The position numbers and the translations under genes are program-made. From contig NZ_JALBYU010000004.1 of NCBI RefSeq assembly GCF_029963765.1, forward strand, positions 186,001 through 250,000: a stretch of DNA of 64,000 nucleotides, read 5' to 3'. The notes beneath the pieces were generated by a model. It saw nothing but the letters and a program-made list of their open reading frames with translations, was not told the DNA's origin and made no database searches. Below are positions 26,010-35,287 of this stretch, in pieces (position 1 is the stretch's first letter; every line of letters starts with the position of its first letter). The stretch comes from Pseudomonas sp. UYIF39. GTDB taxonomy: Bacteria; Pseudomonadota; Gammaproteobacteria; Pseudomonadales; Pseudomonadaceae.

Positions 26010-28870
26010 TACAGGGCCTCCACTAATGCGCGCACTTCATTGGCGCTGCCCACGGCCAGGGCCTGTTGGGCAAGGATTCGGGTCTGGGCCAGGCTGAGTT
26101 CGCGAACCCGCGCCTTGACCTCGGCAATGCTGCGACCCGACACACTGAGCTCATCCACACCCAGACCAACCAGCACCGGCACCGCCAGCGGATCGGCCGC
26201 CAACTCGCCGCACACGCCGACCCACTTGCCGTGGGCATGCGCCGCGCGCACGGTGATGTCGATCAGTTGCAGCACCGCCGGGTGCAAGCCGTCAGCCTGG
26301 GCCGACAAGGTCGGATGACCACGGTCGATGGCCAGGGTGTATTGGGTCAGGTCATTGGTGCCGACGCTGAAGAAGTCGACCTCTTTGGCCAGCACCGGCG
26401 CCAGCAATGCCGCCGACGGCACTTCAATCATGATCCCCAATTGCAGGTCGGCAACCGGAATTTCCAGACGCAGACGTTCGGTCATGTCCCGCGCCTGGCG
26501 CCACTCATCAACGCTGCCGACCATGGGAAACATGATCCGCAATGGCCGGTTGTCCGCAGCGCGCAGCAAGGCACGCAATTGCGCTTCCATGATGTGCGGA
26601 CGTTGCAGGGTCAGCCGAATACCACGCACGCCGAGGAACGGGTTTTCTTCTTTGGCGATCGGCCAATACGGCAGCGGTTTGTCACCACCAACGTCGAGGG
26701 TGCGCACCACCAGCGGCCGACCGGCCAGACCATCGAGGACGCGACGGTATTCGACTTCCTGGGTTGCCTCGTCCGGCGCTTGCGAGTGGGCCATGAAAAT
26801 CAGTTCGGTGCGCAGCAGGCCAATGCCTTCGGCGCCCTGCTCCACTGCGCTGGTCACGCCGGCGCTTTCGCCGATGTTGGCGAACACTTCGACCGCATGG
26901 CCGTCAGTGGTCAGTGCCGGTTGATGGCGTTGTTCGGCGGCCGCTTTCAGACGTTGCTCGCGGGTGTCGCGCTCTTCAGTGGCGCGCTGCAAGGTCGCCG
27001 CGTCGGCGTCCACGTGCAGGCGGCCGCGTTGGCCGTCAATCAGCAACGGCGTGCCCGGCGCCAGCAGCAACACGGCCGGGCCGGCGCCGACCAGCGCCGG
27101 AATCCCGAGGGCTCGGGCGACAATGGCGCTATGAGCGGTGGCGCCGCCACGGGCGGTGAGGATGCCGGCGACGCGCGCCGGATCAAGGCGGGCGACATCG
27201 GACGGACCGACTTCATCCATCACCAGAATGTATGGTTGCTCCGGCTCGCTCGGGGTTTCGACGCCACTCAGTTGCGCCAGCACTCGACGGCCGATATCAC
27301 GCAAATCGGCGGCGCGCTCGGCAAGCAAGGCGTCCTGCAGCGATTCCTGCTGCTTGGCCGCCGCCTCAATCACCGCCATCCACGCCGCTTCGGCGCTTTC
27401 GCCCTGCTTGAGACGGGTGTCGACTTCATCGGTCAATTCCGGGTCGTCGAGCATTTCCTGGTGAGTGATGAAAATCTCGCGAATGGCCTTGGACTTGCTG
27501 CGTTCGATCAAGCCTTCGATGTCGCGACGCACGTCCGCCAACGCCTGTTGGAGACGCTCGCGCTCGATCGCGGCAGACTCACCGCGCAGCGGGTACTCAA
27601 TGGTTTGCAGCACTTGAATGTGCGCCGGGCCGATGGCGATGCCCGGTGCAGCGGCAATGGCCTGAACCAGGCTGCCAGAGGCTGGCGCGAGGACCACTTC
27701 GGCCACATCGGCAATCACTTCGCGCTGCTGGCTCACGGCTGGCAGCGGCTCGACTTCTTCACCGAGGCCTTCTTCGATGGCGGCCAGCAAGGCTGGCAAG
27801 GCATCGGCGGCGATGCTCGGTTCGGCGACAAATTCAAGCACCTGACCGCGACGGGCGCCGAGGCTGAGCAGTTTGCTCAAGCTCTTCACCGACACAGCGC
27901 TGTCCTGGCCATCGACGACGCGCACACGGATTTCGCCGTCAAAACTTTTCGCCAGTTGCGCGAGGATCTTCGCCGGACGCGCGTGCAAACCGTGGGCGTT
28001 GGCCAGGGCGATGCGAGCGCTCGGCCAATCCGCCGGCAGCTCACCGCCCAGGACTTCGAGGACTTTACGGCTGCTGGTGGCGCGGCCCAATTCGTGGCCG
28101 CGACCTTCGATCAGCAACGCACACAGGCGTTCGAGCAAGGCCTGATGGGCTTCACCGAGGCTCGCCAGACAGAACAGGCCGCTGAGCGGCTGGCCGAGGT
28201 AACGCATGGGCTTGTCCGGCGTGACGAAGGCCAGGCCCGGACGCTTGACCGTTTGCTCGCTGTGCAACCACCACAGGCCATCGCCCAGTGGCAACGCATC
28301 GACCTGCTGCAACACGGCGGAGAAACCATTGCTCACACAATCGGCCTGACGCAGCAAACGTGCACCGCGCCAGACCAACTCTTCGAAGTCATCGGCGGAC
28401 ACACCGAGGCCGATCATCTGCGCATCCAGCGCCAGTTCTTGCGGCGCGCCTTGCAGCAGTTTCAGCAAGGCTTCGGCGGAACTGGCGCGACGCAGCGCCT
28501 GGCCCAGGTCGGTTTCGCCGAGGGCACGGGTCAGCAGTTGCAGCAAGCGCAGGTGTTCGTCGGATTTGGCCGCAATACCGATCGCCAGGTAGACGATCTG
28601 ACCGTCGCCCCAGTCTACGCCTTCAGGAAACTGCATCAGCCGCACGCCGGTGGAAAAAACCAGATCGCGGGTTTCTGGCGTACCGTGGGGGATGGCAATA
28701 CCTTGACCGAGAAAGGTCGAGCCCTGGGCTTCGCGCGCCTGCAACCCGGCGAGATAACCCTCGGCCACCAGGCCATCGGTGACCAGATGCTGCGCCAGTA
28801 GCTGCAACGCTGCGGACTTATCCACAGCCGTCTGGCCCATGGATATCTGCTCTATGGTGAGCTCGAGCAT
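26009..28870 (-). CDS. fruB: Fructose PTS multiphosphoryl transfer protein (EIIA-HPr-EI)
   Basis: This 953-residue cytoplasmic fusion carries phosphate from PEP to FruA. EIIA-Fru comes first, with active His62 in GIAIPHGT. A linker leads to an HPr domain with His296 in NAHGLHARPA. The rest is enzyme I, with active His in GGATAHSAIVARALGIPALV, followed by a TIM-barrel PEP site (LLRTELIFMAH, MIEVPSAALLAP, GTNDLTQYTLAIDRG). A complete private PTS chain in one protein is typical of pseudomonads. It heads the operon, controlled by the FruR site upstream. Confidence 0.95.
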   Translation of the reverse strand: MLELTIEQISMGQTAVDKSAALQLLAQHLVTDGLVAEGYLAGLQAREAQGSTFLGQGIAIPHGTPETRDLVFSTGVRLMQFPEGVDWGDGQIVYLAIGIAAKSDEHLRLLQLLTRALGETDLGQALRRASSAEALLKLLQGAPQELALDAQMIGLGVSADDFEELVWRGARLLRQADCVSNGFSAVLQQVDALPLGDGLWWLHSEQTVKRPGLAFVTPDKPMRYLGQPLSGLFCLASLGEAHQALLERLCALLIEGRGHELGRATSSRKVLEVLGGELPADWPSARIALANAHGLHARPAKILAQLAKSFDGEIRVRVVDGQDSAVSVKSLSKLLSLGARRGQVLEFVAEPSIAADALPALLAAIEEGLGEEVEPLPAVSQQREVIADVAEVVLAPASGSLVQAIAAAPGIAIGPAHIQVLQTIEYPLRGESAAIERERLQQALADVRRDIEGLIERSKSKAIREIFITHQEMLDDPELTDEVDTRLKQGESAEAAWMAVIEAAAKQQESLQDALLAERAADLRDIGRRVLAQLSGVETPSEPEQPYILVMDEVGPSDVARLDPARVAGILTARGGATAHSAIVARALGIPALVGAGPAVLLLAPGTPLLIDGQRGRLHVDADAATLQRATEERDTREQRLKAAAEQRHQPALTTDGHAVEVFANIGESAGVTSAVEQGAEGIGLLRTELIFMAHSQAPDEATQEVEYRRVLDGLAGRPLVVRTLDVGGDKPLPYWPIAKEENPFLGVRGIRLTLQRPHIMEAQLRALLRAADNRPLRIMFPMVGSVDEWRQARDMTERLRLEIPVADLQLGIMIEVPSAALLAPVLAKEVDFFSVGTNDLTQYTLAIDRGHPTLSAQADGLHPAVLQLIDITVRAAHAHGKWVGVCGELAADPLAVPVLVGLGVDELSVSGRSIAEVKARVRELSLAQTRILAQQALAVGSANEVRALVEAL

Positions 28871-29015
28871 GCTTTCTCCTTTTTGGCGCCTTGTGACGCC
28901 AGGTATTGTTTTGAGTGATTCAGCTTAGACGCTTAGGCACGCCTTTTCAGGGGCAGTTTTGGCGGTTTCGCGGCAGAACCGGCAAAGGAGCCTATAACGT
29001 AGAAGATACGTTTGC

Positions 29016-29027
29016 TGAAACGTTTAA
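29016..29027. promoter_or_regulatory. FruR/Cra operator
   Basis: TGAAACGTTTAA is, on the minus strand, TTAAACGTTTCA, identical to the operator I recall for P. putida Cra/FruR. It lies in the 300-nt gap between divergent fruB and fruR, about 145 nt from either start. A second half-site-like ATACGTTTGC (29006-29015) is directly beside it. FruR would repress fruBKA and perhaps itself until fructose-1-phosphate binds. The rest of the gap shows no gene. Confidence 0.8.
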
Positions 29028-29171
29028 TCTAGAATGATTGGCACGTTACTCGATAATGTCTCATCCTTGAAGTCCAATTGTCAGATGTGCTGCGACAATG
29101 GTCGTCTGCCTGAATCGGGTAGGATTGGCGAAAATGTCGAGGCAAGCTCGAAAAAACAAGGAAAACCCGGG

Positions 29172-30167
29172 TTGAAACTCAGTGATATCGCCCAGTTGGC
29201 CGGTGTGTCCGTTACCACCGCCAGCTATGTCATCAATGGCAAGGCAGAACAACAACGTATCAGCAGCGCCACCGTCGAGCGCGTGCGCGCTGTCGTCGAA
29301 CAACATGGCTTTACGCCCAATCCCCAGGCTGCCGGGCTGCGCAGTCGGCACACCCGCACCTTGGGTTTCATTCTGCCGGACCTGGAAAACCCCAGTTACG
29401 CACGAATCGCCAAACTGCTGGAACAAGGCGCCCGGGCTCGCGGCTATCAGCTGCTGATCGCCAGCTCCGACGATGCGCCGGACAGCGAACGGCAATTGCT
29501 GAAACTGTTCCGGGCCCGACGCTGCGATGCATTGATCGTTGCCAGTTGCCTGCCGGCCGGCGATGACAGCTATCGCCAATTGCAGGCCAAGGGCATTCCG
29601 ATCATCGCGATCGACCGGGTCATGGAGCCTGAACATTTCTGTTCGGTAATCAGTGATGACCGCGAGGCCAGCCTGCAACTGACCCGCAGTCTACTGGACC
29701 CGCTGCCCAAGCAGATCGCACTGATCGGCGCACGCCCCGAACTGAGCATCAGCCAGGAGCGGGCGGGCGGTTTCAAAGAAGCGTTGGCCGGGTTCAAAGG
29801 CGAGGTGCTGATCGAGCACGGCGAATCGTTCAGCCGTGAGTGCGGCAAACAGTTGATGGAAGAACTGCTACAGCGTCTGGGTCATTTGCCGGATGCGCTG
29901 GTGACCACGTCCTACGTGCTGCTTCAGGGCGTATTCGATGCCTTGCACGACTTCCCGCTCAAAACCCGCCCGCTGCGACTTGGCACTTTCGGCGACACGC
30001 AGCTGCTGGACTTCCTGCCGCTGCCGGTCAACGCCATGGCCCAGCAGCATCAACTCATCGCCGACAAGTCCTTGGAACTGGCGCTGGCCGCCATCGAGCA
30101 ATCGGATTACCGACCTGGCGTGCAGGCCATCGCGCGGACCTTCAAGCAGCGTATTCGCCAGGACTGA
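29172..30167 (+). CDS. fruR: Fructose operon repressor FruR/Cra, LacI family
   Basis: This 331-residue DNA-binding regulator has a LacI-type helix-turn-helix at its very N-terminus (LSDIAQLAGVSVTTASYVIN, residues 3-22) and a hinge with the PNPQAAGLR stretch. The periplasmic-binding-like effector domain follows (LGFILPDLENPSYARIAKLL, IPIIAIDRVMEP, ALIGARPELSISQERAGGF). I chose the TTG at 29172: it places the HTH where the family has it, gives 331 residues and has AAGGAAAA upstream. An earlier in-frame ATG at 29034 would add 46 unrelated residues. tatD follows after 3 nt. Confidence 0.9.
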   Translation: MKLSDIAQLAGVSVTTASYVINGKAEQQRISSATVERVRAVVEQHGFTPNPQAAGLRSRHTRTLGFILPDLENPSYARIAKLLEQGARARGYQLLIASSDDAPDSERQLLKLFRARRCDALIVASCLPAGDDSYRQLQAKGIPIIAIDRVMEPEHFCSVISDDREASLQLTRSLLDPLPKQIALIGARPELSISQERAGGFKEALAGFKGEVLIEHGESFSRECGKQLMEELLQRLGHLPDALVTTSYVLLQGVFDALHDFPLKTRPLRLGTFGDTQLLDFLPLPVNAMAQQHQLIADKSLELALAAIEQSDYRPGVQAIARTFKQRIRQD

Positions 30168-30170
30168 ACC

Positions 30171-30947
30171 GTGGAGCTGATCGACAGCCACACTCATCTG
30201 GATTTTCCGGACTTCGACGAGGATCGTCAGGCGCTGCTGGCCGAGAGCCGCGCCCTCGGAGTGCGGCGGATGGTGGTGCTGGGGGTTTACAACGCCAACT
30301 GGCAGCGCGTCTGGGATCTGGTGCAAAGCGCCCCCGATCTGTATGCGGCGTTCGGTTTGCATCCGGTGTATCTGGATGATCATCGTCCCGAAGACCTGAC
30401 GGCACTCGGCGACTGGCTGAGCCGTCTAGCGGGCCATCGACAGTTGTGCGCGGTGGGCGAGATCGGTCTGGATTACTTTATCGAAACCCTGGACCGTGAA
30501 CGTCAACAGGTACTGTTCGATGCGCAACTGCAACTGGCGGCGGACTTCAATCTTCCCACGCTGATTCATGTGCGACGCAGCCACGCGGCGGTGATTGCCA
30601 CGCTTAAACGGTTTCGCTTGAAACGCGCGGGGATCATTCATGCCTTCGCCGGCAGCAAAGAAGAAGCCCGCGAATACATCAAGCTCGGTTTCAAACTGGG
30701 TCTGGGGGGTGCCGCGACCTGGCCTCAGGCGTTACGCATGCATCGTGTGCTTGCCGAATTGCCGCTTGAATCAGTGGTACTGGAAACCGATTCTCCGGAC
30801 ATGGCGCCCGCCATGTTCCCCGGCCAACGCAACAGCCCGGCGCACCTACCGGCAATCTGCTCGGCACTGGCCGGGATCATGGCGATCAGCCCTGAGCAAT
30901 TGGCCGCTGCCAGCACGGCCAATGCCTGTGAGCTGTTCAACTGGTAA
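30171..30947 (+). CDS. TatD-family metal-dependent hydrolase/DNase
   Basis: This 258-residue cytoplasmic enzyme has the TatD TIM-barrel metal sites: DSHTHLDFPDF at the start, GLHPVYL, GEIGLDYF, LIHVRRSHA and ETDSPDM. TatD proteins are Mg-dependent 3'-5' DNases or related hydrolases with roles in DNA repair and D-aminoacyl ester handling. The start is a GTG at 30171, three bases after fruR, so the two are co-transcribed. The link to fructose control is probably only positional. Confidence 0.88.
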   Translation: MELIDSHTHLDFPDFDEDRQALLAESRALGVRRMVVLGVYNANWQRVWDLVQSAPDLYAAFGLHPVYLDDHRPEDLTALGDWLSRLAGHRQLCAVGEIGLDYFIETLDRERQQVLFDAQLQLAADFNLPTLIHVRRSHAAVIATLKRFRLKRAGIIHAFAGSKEEAREYIKLGFKLGLGGAATWPQALRMHRVLAELPLESVVLETDSPDMAPAMFPGQRNSPAHLPAICSALAGIMAISPEQLAAASTANACELFNW

Positions 30948-31337
30948 TCAGTCGGAGTGGGCCTTGGCGGCCTCCAGCGTCAGCGTCATGTGCTGCCGAT
31001 GCCGGGCAAACCGCATGACGGCGAAATAGACGAAAATCGCCAACAGCGAAAAATTCAGCTGCTCCACGACACTGAACATCCCGATCCACTCCAACACCAA
31101 CGCCACCAGCAACGCGGTGCAAACCATGACCAACGTGCTCGCCTGCAGCAATGCCAGGGAGTCGAGGGACTTGAAGCGCTTGATCTGTTTCGGATCGTTC
31201 AGTTGCAACGCTTTCTGGCAGTGGGAACACGCGAACGCTTCGTTGATTGCAATGGCGTTAAGTTGCCAGGGCTCGAGCACAAGTGTGCTCGCGCAATGAG
31301 CGCAATGACCCTGGATTCCAATCGTTGCAGCAGACAT
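30948..31337 (-). CDS. Small membrane protein with zinc-ribbon N-terminus
   Basis: This 129-residue protein is not one I can name. Two Cys pairs (CAHCAS near residue 12 and CSHCQK near residue 38) look like a zinc ribbon. Two hydrophobic helices follow (about 63-82 and 90-108), then a short basic tail (RFARHRQHM). The ATG at 31337 has a strong GAGGAGG about 8 nt upstream. It is convergent with tatD, whose stop touches its stop. The layout suggests a cytoplasmic metal-binding head anchored in the inner membrane; function unknown. Confidence 0.68.
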   Translation of the reverse strand: MSAATIGIQGHCAHCASTLVLEPWQLNAIAINEAFACSHCQKALQLNDPKQIKRFKSLDSLALLQASTLVMVCTALLVALVLEWIGMFSVVEQLNFSLLAIFVYFAVMRFARHRQHMTLTLEAAKAHSD

Positions 31338-31460
31338 AACCAAGCCTCCTCAGGGCAGGTCCAAGTGATTGATCTTCCTTGATTAAAGACGAAAAGCCAG
31401 ACGACGGAGGAAAACAGGAAAAATACCACCAGCAATTGAAACAAGTACTACAGACTGTTC

Positions 31461-31495
31461 CGATCAAAAATGCCTGCGGCGGTCCTGAAACCGCC
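31461..31495 (-). terminator. Intrinsic terminator of the chemoreceptor gene
   Basis: GGCGGT (31478-31483) and ACCGCC (31490-31495) form a perfect stem; on the minus strand a TTTTTGATCGG run follows after a short spacer. It is 18 nt past the stop. Confidence 0.65.
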
Positions 31496-31512
31496 ATTGG
31501 CCGCTTGAGTCA

Positions 31513-33543
31513 TCACACCCGGAACGCGCTGATCAGTTGCTTCAACTCCACCACCTGAGCCGACAACGCACGACTGGCGTCCTCGGTCTGGTGCGCACCG
31601 TCGGCGGTGCGTTCGCCCGCGCGGTTGATCTCTACGATGTTCTGATCGATGTCATGGGCCACGGCGGTCTGCTGCTCTACCGCGGCGGCGATTTGCTGGT
31701 TCTGATCGACGATCATGCCGACGGCACCGAGGATGTTTTCCAGCGCTTGCTGAACCTTTTCCGACTGCCCTACCGTGCCGTTGGCCATCTGATGACTGAT
31801 ACCCATCGCCTTCACCGCAGCGCCGACACCGCTGTGCAGCTTGGCGATCATCTGCTCGATTTCCTCGGTCGATTGCTGAGTGCGCTTAGCCAAGGTTCTG
31901 ACCTCATCGGCCACCACTGCAAAACCACGCCCCTGTTCACCGGCCCGAGCGGCTTCGATGGCGGCGTTGAGGGCCAGAAGGTTGGTCTGTTCGGCGATGC
32001 TCTTGATCACCTCCAGCACGCGACTGATTGACTGGCTATCGCTGGCCAATTGATTGATCACCAGCACCGACTGGTCGATCTCACTGGCCAGTGCAGCGAT
32101 GCTGCCCTGCTGGGACTCCACCAGCCCGCGACCGCTGATGGTCTCATCGTTGACGCTATGAGCGCTGCTGACCGCTGCCGCAGCACTGCGTGCCACCTCA
32201 AGGGAGGTGGCGGACATCTGGTTCATGGCCGTGGCTACCTGCTCGATCTGCGTGCGCTGCCCCGCCACCGCCTGGTTGCTCTGGGCGGAAACGTTCTCCA
32301 CCTGTCCGGCCTGGCGCTCGACCTCACTGACGGTCTGGCCGACCCGCTCGATCAGGTCATGAATTTTCTTCACGGTGCCGTTGAATACCTCGCCCAACTC
32401 GCCCAGTTCATCGCGACTGTTGGCACGGAAGGTCACCGTCATGTCGCCGGCCGCGACCTTGTCCATCACCGCGCCTAGACGCTTTAGGGTGGTGCGGGTC
32501 GAGGCGTAGAAGCCGCCGTAAAGGTAAAAAATCAGCACAAACACCGCCGACAGCGCTACGGCCTGCAAGACCATGTGGGTGCGGTTCTGTTCCAGTCGCT
32601 GTTGCAACTGGGCGCCGAGAAACTTCAGGGTGGCTTCGTTGAGTTGGTAGGTCTGGTCCATCAGGCCCGTGACCTGATCGTAAAAGCCCTGCCACGGCGC
32701 ATCCAGCGTGTCGGCCATCACTACCTGCTCTTCGAACAGCTCACTGGCCTTTTTCAATGATGCCTTGCTGCTATCGGCCTGAGCCGCCAGGGTTTCCCGT
32801 GCTGCTTTGCTGGAACCCAGCGCGTCCTGCAACTTCAGGGCATATTCGGCGTGCAGTTTTTCGATCTGCGCCAGCAACTCATCAAAACGGGTACTCGATG
32901 CCGAGTTGAGAAAGCCCTGCCCCAGCGAAAAAGAGCCCATCGCCCGGCCTTCGCCCAGAAGCTGGCTCACGGGCGGGGTGACATTGGTAATGAGTTCGCT
33001 CAGCTGGCGCATGTCGCTCTGGGTATCGCGGCTGAGGCCGGCCTGACTGGCGATGATCTGGCTGAAAATTTGCGCGTTGCCGAGTAACTTGCCGATCATC
33101 GCGCTTTTGCTTTGCAGGGAGTTTTCCGCTTGCTGGGCCTTGAACGCGGCGATCATTTCATCGCGCTTGCCATCGAAAACGATGATTTGCTCGGGGTCTG
33201 CGGTCATCGCCGTCAGCCCTTGCAAACGGGTCAGCACACTTTGCCCCAGGGTACTGATCTGCGACTCGACATTGCCGGCCTTGCCGGACTGACCAAGGGT
33301 GACGTTGATCTGCACCAGGTTGTTCAGGGTTTCCAGATCGCGCCGTAACATCAGGCTGCTGCCCAGCAGGTCGAGGCTCTGCAGCTCGACCCGGGTGCCC
33401 TGGAATTCTCGATAAGAATCACGCACCAGATAGAAGTTGGTCACCAGCATCGGCACAAGGAACAGCACGCTGATCAGGCTGAACTTCATGCCAAAGCTCA
33501 GGCGATTCATCAGCGCGACGGCGGGATAGAGCAAGCTCTTCAC
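31513..33543 (-). CDS. Methyl-accepting chemotaxis protein
   Basis: This 676-residue inner-membrane receptor has a first membrane helix at about residues 19-40, a long (~280-residue) helical sensor region, a second helix near 325-345 and a HAMP domain (LKRLGAVMDKVAAGDMTV). The cytoplasmic coiled-coil signalling domain has the conserved tip EQTNLLALNAAIEAARAGEQ and GFAVVADEVRTLA. It signals to CheA/CheW. The sensor domain is long and rich in Gln and Ser; its ligand is unknown. It has no C-terminal CheR-tethering pentapeptide that I can see. It stands alone. Confidence 0.9.
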   Translation of the reverse strand: MKSLLYPAVALMNRLSFGMKFSLISVLFLVPMLVTNFYLVRDSYREFQGTRVELQSLDLLGSSLMLRRDLETLNNLVQINVTLGQSGKAGNVESQISTLGQSVLTRLQGLTAMTADPEQIIVFDGKRDEMIAAFKAQQAENSLQSKSAMIGKLLGNAQIFSQIIASQAGLSRDTQSDMRQLSELITNVTPPVSQLLGEGRAMGSFSLGQGFLNSASSTRFDELLAQIEKLHAEYALKLQDALGSSKAARETLAAQADSSKASLKKASELFEEQVVMADTLDAPWQGFYDQVTGLMDQTYQLNEATLKFLGAQLQQRLEQNRTHMVLQAVALSAVFVLIFYLYGGFYASTRTTLKRLGAVMDKVAAGDMTVTFRANSRDELGELGEVFNGTVKKIHDLIERVGQTVSEVERQAGQVENVSAQSNQAVAGQRTQIEQVATAMNQMSATSLEVARSAAAAVSSAHSVNDETISGRGLVESQQGSIAALASEIDQSVLVINQLASDSQSISRVLEVIKSIAEQTNLLALNAAIEAARAGEQGRGFAVVADEVRTLAKRTQQSTEEIEQMIAKLHSGVGAAVKAMGISHQMANGTVGQSEKVQQALENILGAVGMIVDQNQQIAAAVEQQTAVAHDIDQNIVEINRAGERTADGAHQTEDASRALSAQVVELKQLISAFRV

Positions 33544-33685
33544 TGGAAGTCTCCCTTTGATTTCTTATTTTTATTGGCAGGCGCGGGTCGACAGCAGATA
33601 GCCACTATTCGGCGCCAGCTCTGTATAGCTCAAATCGGAGGGAGGTTTTGTAACTTAAGGTTAACGGGGGGATGCACGCGGACCG

Positions 33686-33816
33686 GTAGCAGCTGGCGCA
33701 GCCTGCGTTCGGCTGCGTAGCAGTCGTCAACTCAGTCACCGCGGTTTGTCAGGCTCACTGCGTAATCAGGATTTACGACTGCTGCGCAGCCGAACGCAGG
33801 CTGCGCCAGCTGCTAC
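33686..33816. repeat. Inverted repeat with 42-bp arms (family B)
   Basis: Arms at 33686-33727 and 33775-33816 match in 41 of 42 positions as inverted copies; the module starts GTAGCAGCTGGCGCAGCCTG. The outer GTAGCAGCTG is shared with the element at 6410-6512. It lies downstream of ampE and upstream of the chemoreceptor gene, and occupies most of that gap. Confidence 0.85.
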
Positions 33817-33829
33817 AGATTTGGTGCAC

Positions 33830-34666
33830 TCAAGGCAGGACGGTCCACAACGCAAAACCGGCGTACCAGAGCACCGCCGCGCGCAGCAGCAGTTCCCAGA
33901 TCCGGTCGAGGCTGTTGATGCCGTCAGGCCCGACCACCGGTGCCGGGATTTCACCCGCCACCAGCCCGACCTTCTCGATCAATTGGGCGGCGCTGATGTT
34001 CCAGTTCAGCAGCTCGTGCAGCATCACCCGGCTGACCGCGACAAAGTTGCCCACCAACGCAAAACTTGCCGCCAGCAAACGCACCGGCACCCAGTCGAAC
34101 GCATGACGCAGTTTTGTCGCGCGCTCGACTACGGCCGGGTTCTGCCCGTGTTCTTCGGCCAGGGCCAGCAGTCGATAGCTCAGGGCCGCGACCGGCCCCA
34201 GCAGGAAGTACCAGAAAATCACCGCGAAAAAGCTCTGATAAGCCTCCCACAGCAAATGCCCTTCGACTCGTTCCAGCAGTTGTTCGCCGCTATCGGCGCA
34301 GATACCCACATCGCGGTCCGCTACATGAGCGGCGGCTTGCAGGTCTTCCCGGCGCCAGGCATCGCGAAACGGTCCGAGACCGGCCAACAAATCACCGCGG
34401 CCCAGACTGTAAATCACCACCAGCAGGTGCACCGGCAACGCCAGCAGACCGTAAGCCACCGGGTCCAGTACCAGTAACAGAAAACCCAGCAGTGCCGCTG
34501 GCAACAACACCAGTATGAGCAAGATCAGCCACGGACTTTTCGCCAGACGCGGACTGACCTCAAGCTTGTTCAGCTCGCGAACCCATCCACCATCGCGCTG
34601 AACCCGATGACGCAGGGCCGAGAACTTCTCGATCCAGACCGCCAACAGCAACACCAGAAAACTCAT
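33830..34666 (-). CDS. ampE: AmpE regulatory inner-membrane protein
   Basis: This 278-residue protein has the AmpE/CobD-like membrane pattern: an N-terminal helix (MSFLVLLLAVWIEKF), a central pair (SPWLILLILVLLPAALLGFL, then a second) and further helices near 140-200 and the C-terminus. It accompanies AmpD in the pathway that tunes chromosomal beta-lactamase through wall-recycling muropeptides; its own biochemical role is unclear. Its ATG overlaps the ampD stop by 4 nt, so the two are translated together. Confidence 0.9.
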   Translation of the reverse strand: MSFLVLLLAVWIEKFSALRHRVQRDGGWVRELNKLEVSPRLAKSPWLILLILVLLPAALLGFLLLVLDPVAYGLLALPVHLLVVIYSLGRGDLLAGLGPFRDAWRREDLQAAAHVADRDVGICADSGEQLLERVEGHLLWEAYQSFFAVIFWYFLLGPVAALSYRLLALAEEHGQNPAVVERATKLRHAFDWVPVRLLAASFALVGNFVAVSRVMLHELLNWNISAAQLIEKVGLVAGEIPAPVVGPDGINSLDRIWELLLRAAVLWYAGFALWTVLP

Positions 34667-35223
34667 TGTTGTTCCTCTTTTGCCAGGGCCGCACGATAGC
34701 GTGCCCAGTCGAACGCAGGCCCAGGATCGGTTTTACGCCCGGGTGCGATGTCGCTATGCCCGCAGATGCGCTGTGCGGTGATGGCCGTGAACGCGCTTTG
34801 CAGCTGCCGGGTCAGGGTCGTCAACGCTTGATACTGAGCGTCGGTGAACGGCAGATCATCCGTGCCTTCAAGTTCGATGCCCACGGAAAAATCGTTACAG
34901 GTTTCACGCCCTTCGAAACTCGAGACGCCAGCATGCCAGGCACGTTCAAGACAAGAGACAAACTGAGTGACGCTGCCGTCCCGTTCGATCAGAAAGTGCG
35001 CAGACACACGCAGGTCGGCGATCCCTTCAAAGTAGGGATGTTCCGTGACATCCAGACGATTCTGGAAAAATTCCTGCACCTTGCCGGTGGCGAATTGCGC
35101 AGGCGGCAAACTGATGTTGTGGATCACCAGCAGGGAAATTTCGTCCGAGGGGCGCGCATTGAAGTTGGGCGAGGGGCAAATATCTATGCCCTGACACCAA
35201 CCGCTCGCGAGGTCCAACTGCAT
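34663..35223 (-). CDS. ampD: 1,6-anhydro-N-acetylmuramyl-L-alanine amidase AmpD
   Basis: This 186-residue cytoplasmic zinc amidase removes the peptide from anhydromuropeptides during wall recycling, keeping AmpR inducers low. Expected residues are visible: zinc ligand His35 in LLVIHNISLPP, catalytic Glu in VGIELEGTDD, and the ICGHSDIAPGRKTDPGPAF segment with the second His, a Lys and the Asp ligand. No signal peptide is present, as expected for AmpD itself rather than its periplasmic homologues. Loss-of-function changes in this gene raise AmpC; nothing here looks inactivated. Confidence 0.95.
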   Translation of the reverse strand: MQLDLASGWCQGIDICPSPNFNARPSDEISLLVIHNISLPPAQFATGKVQEFFQNRLDVTEHPYFEGIADLRVSAHFLIERDGSVTQFVSCLERAWHAGVSSFEGRETCNDFSVGIELEGTDDLPFTDAQYQALTTLTRQLQSAFTAITAQRICGHSDIAPGRKTDPGPAFDWARYRAALAKEEQQ

Positions 35224-35287
35224 ACAGGTTCCTTCAACAACGACTGTGTAGGCGCTCAGTATGCCGCGATAGACCCTCGGGGCGCGA

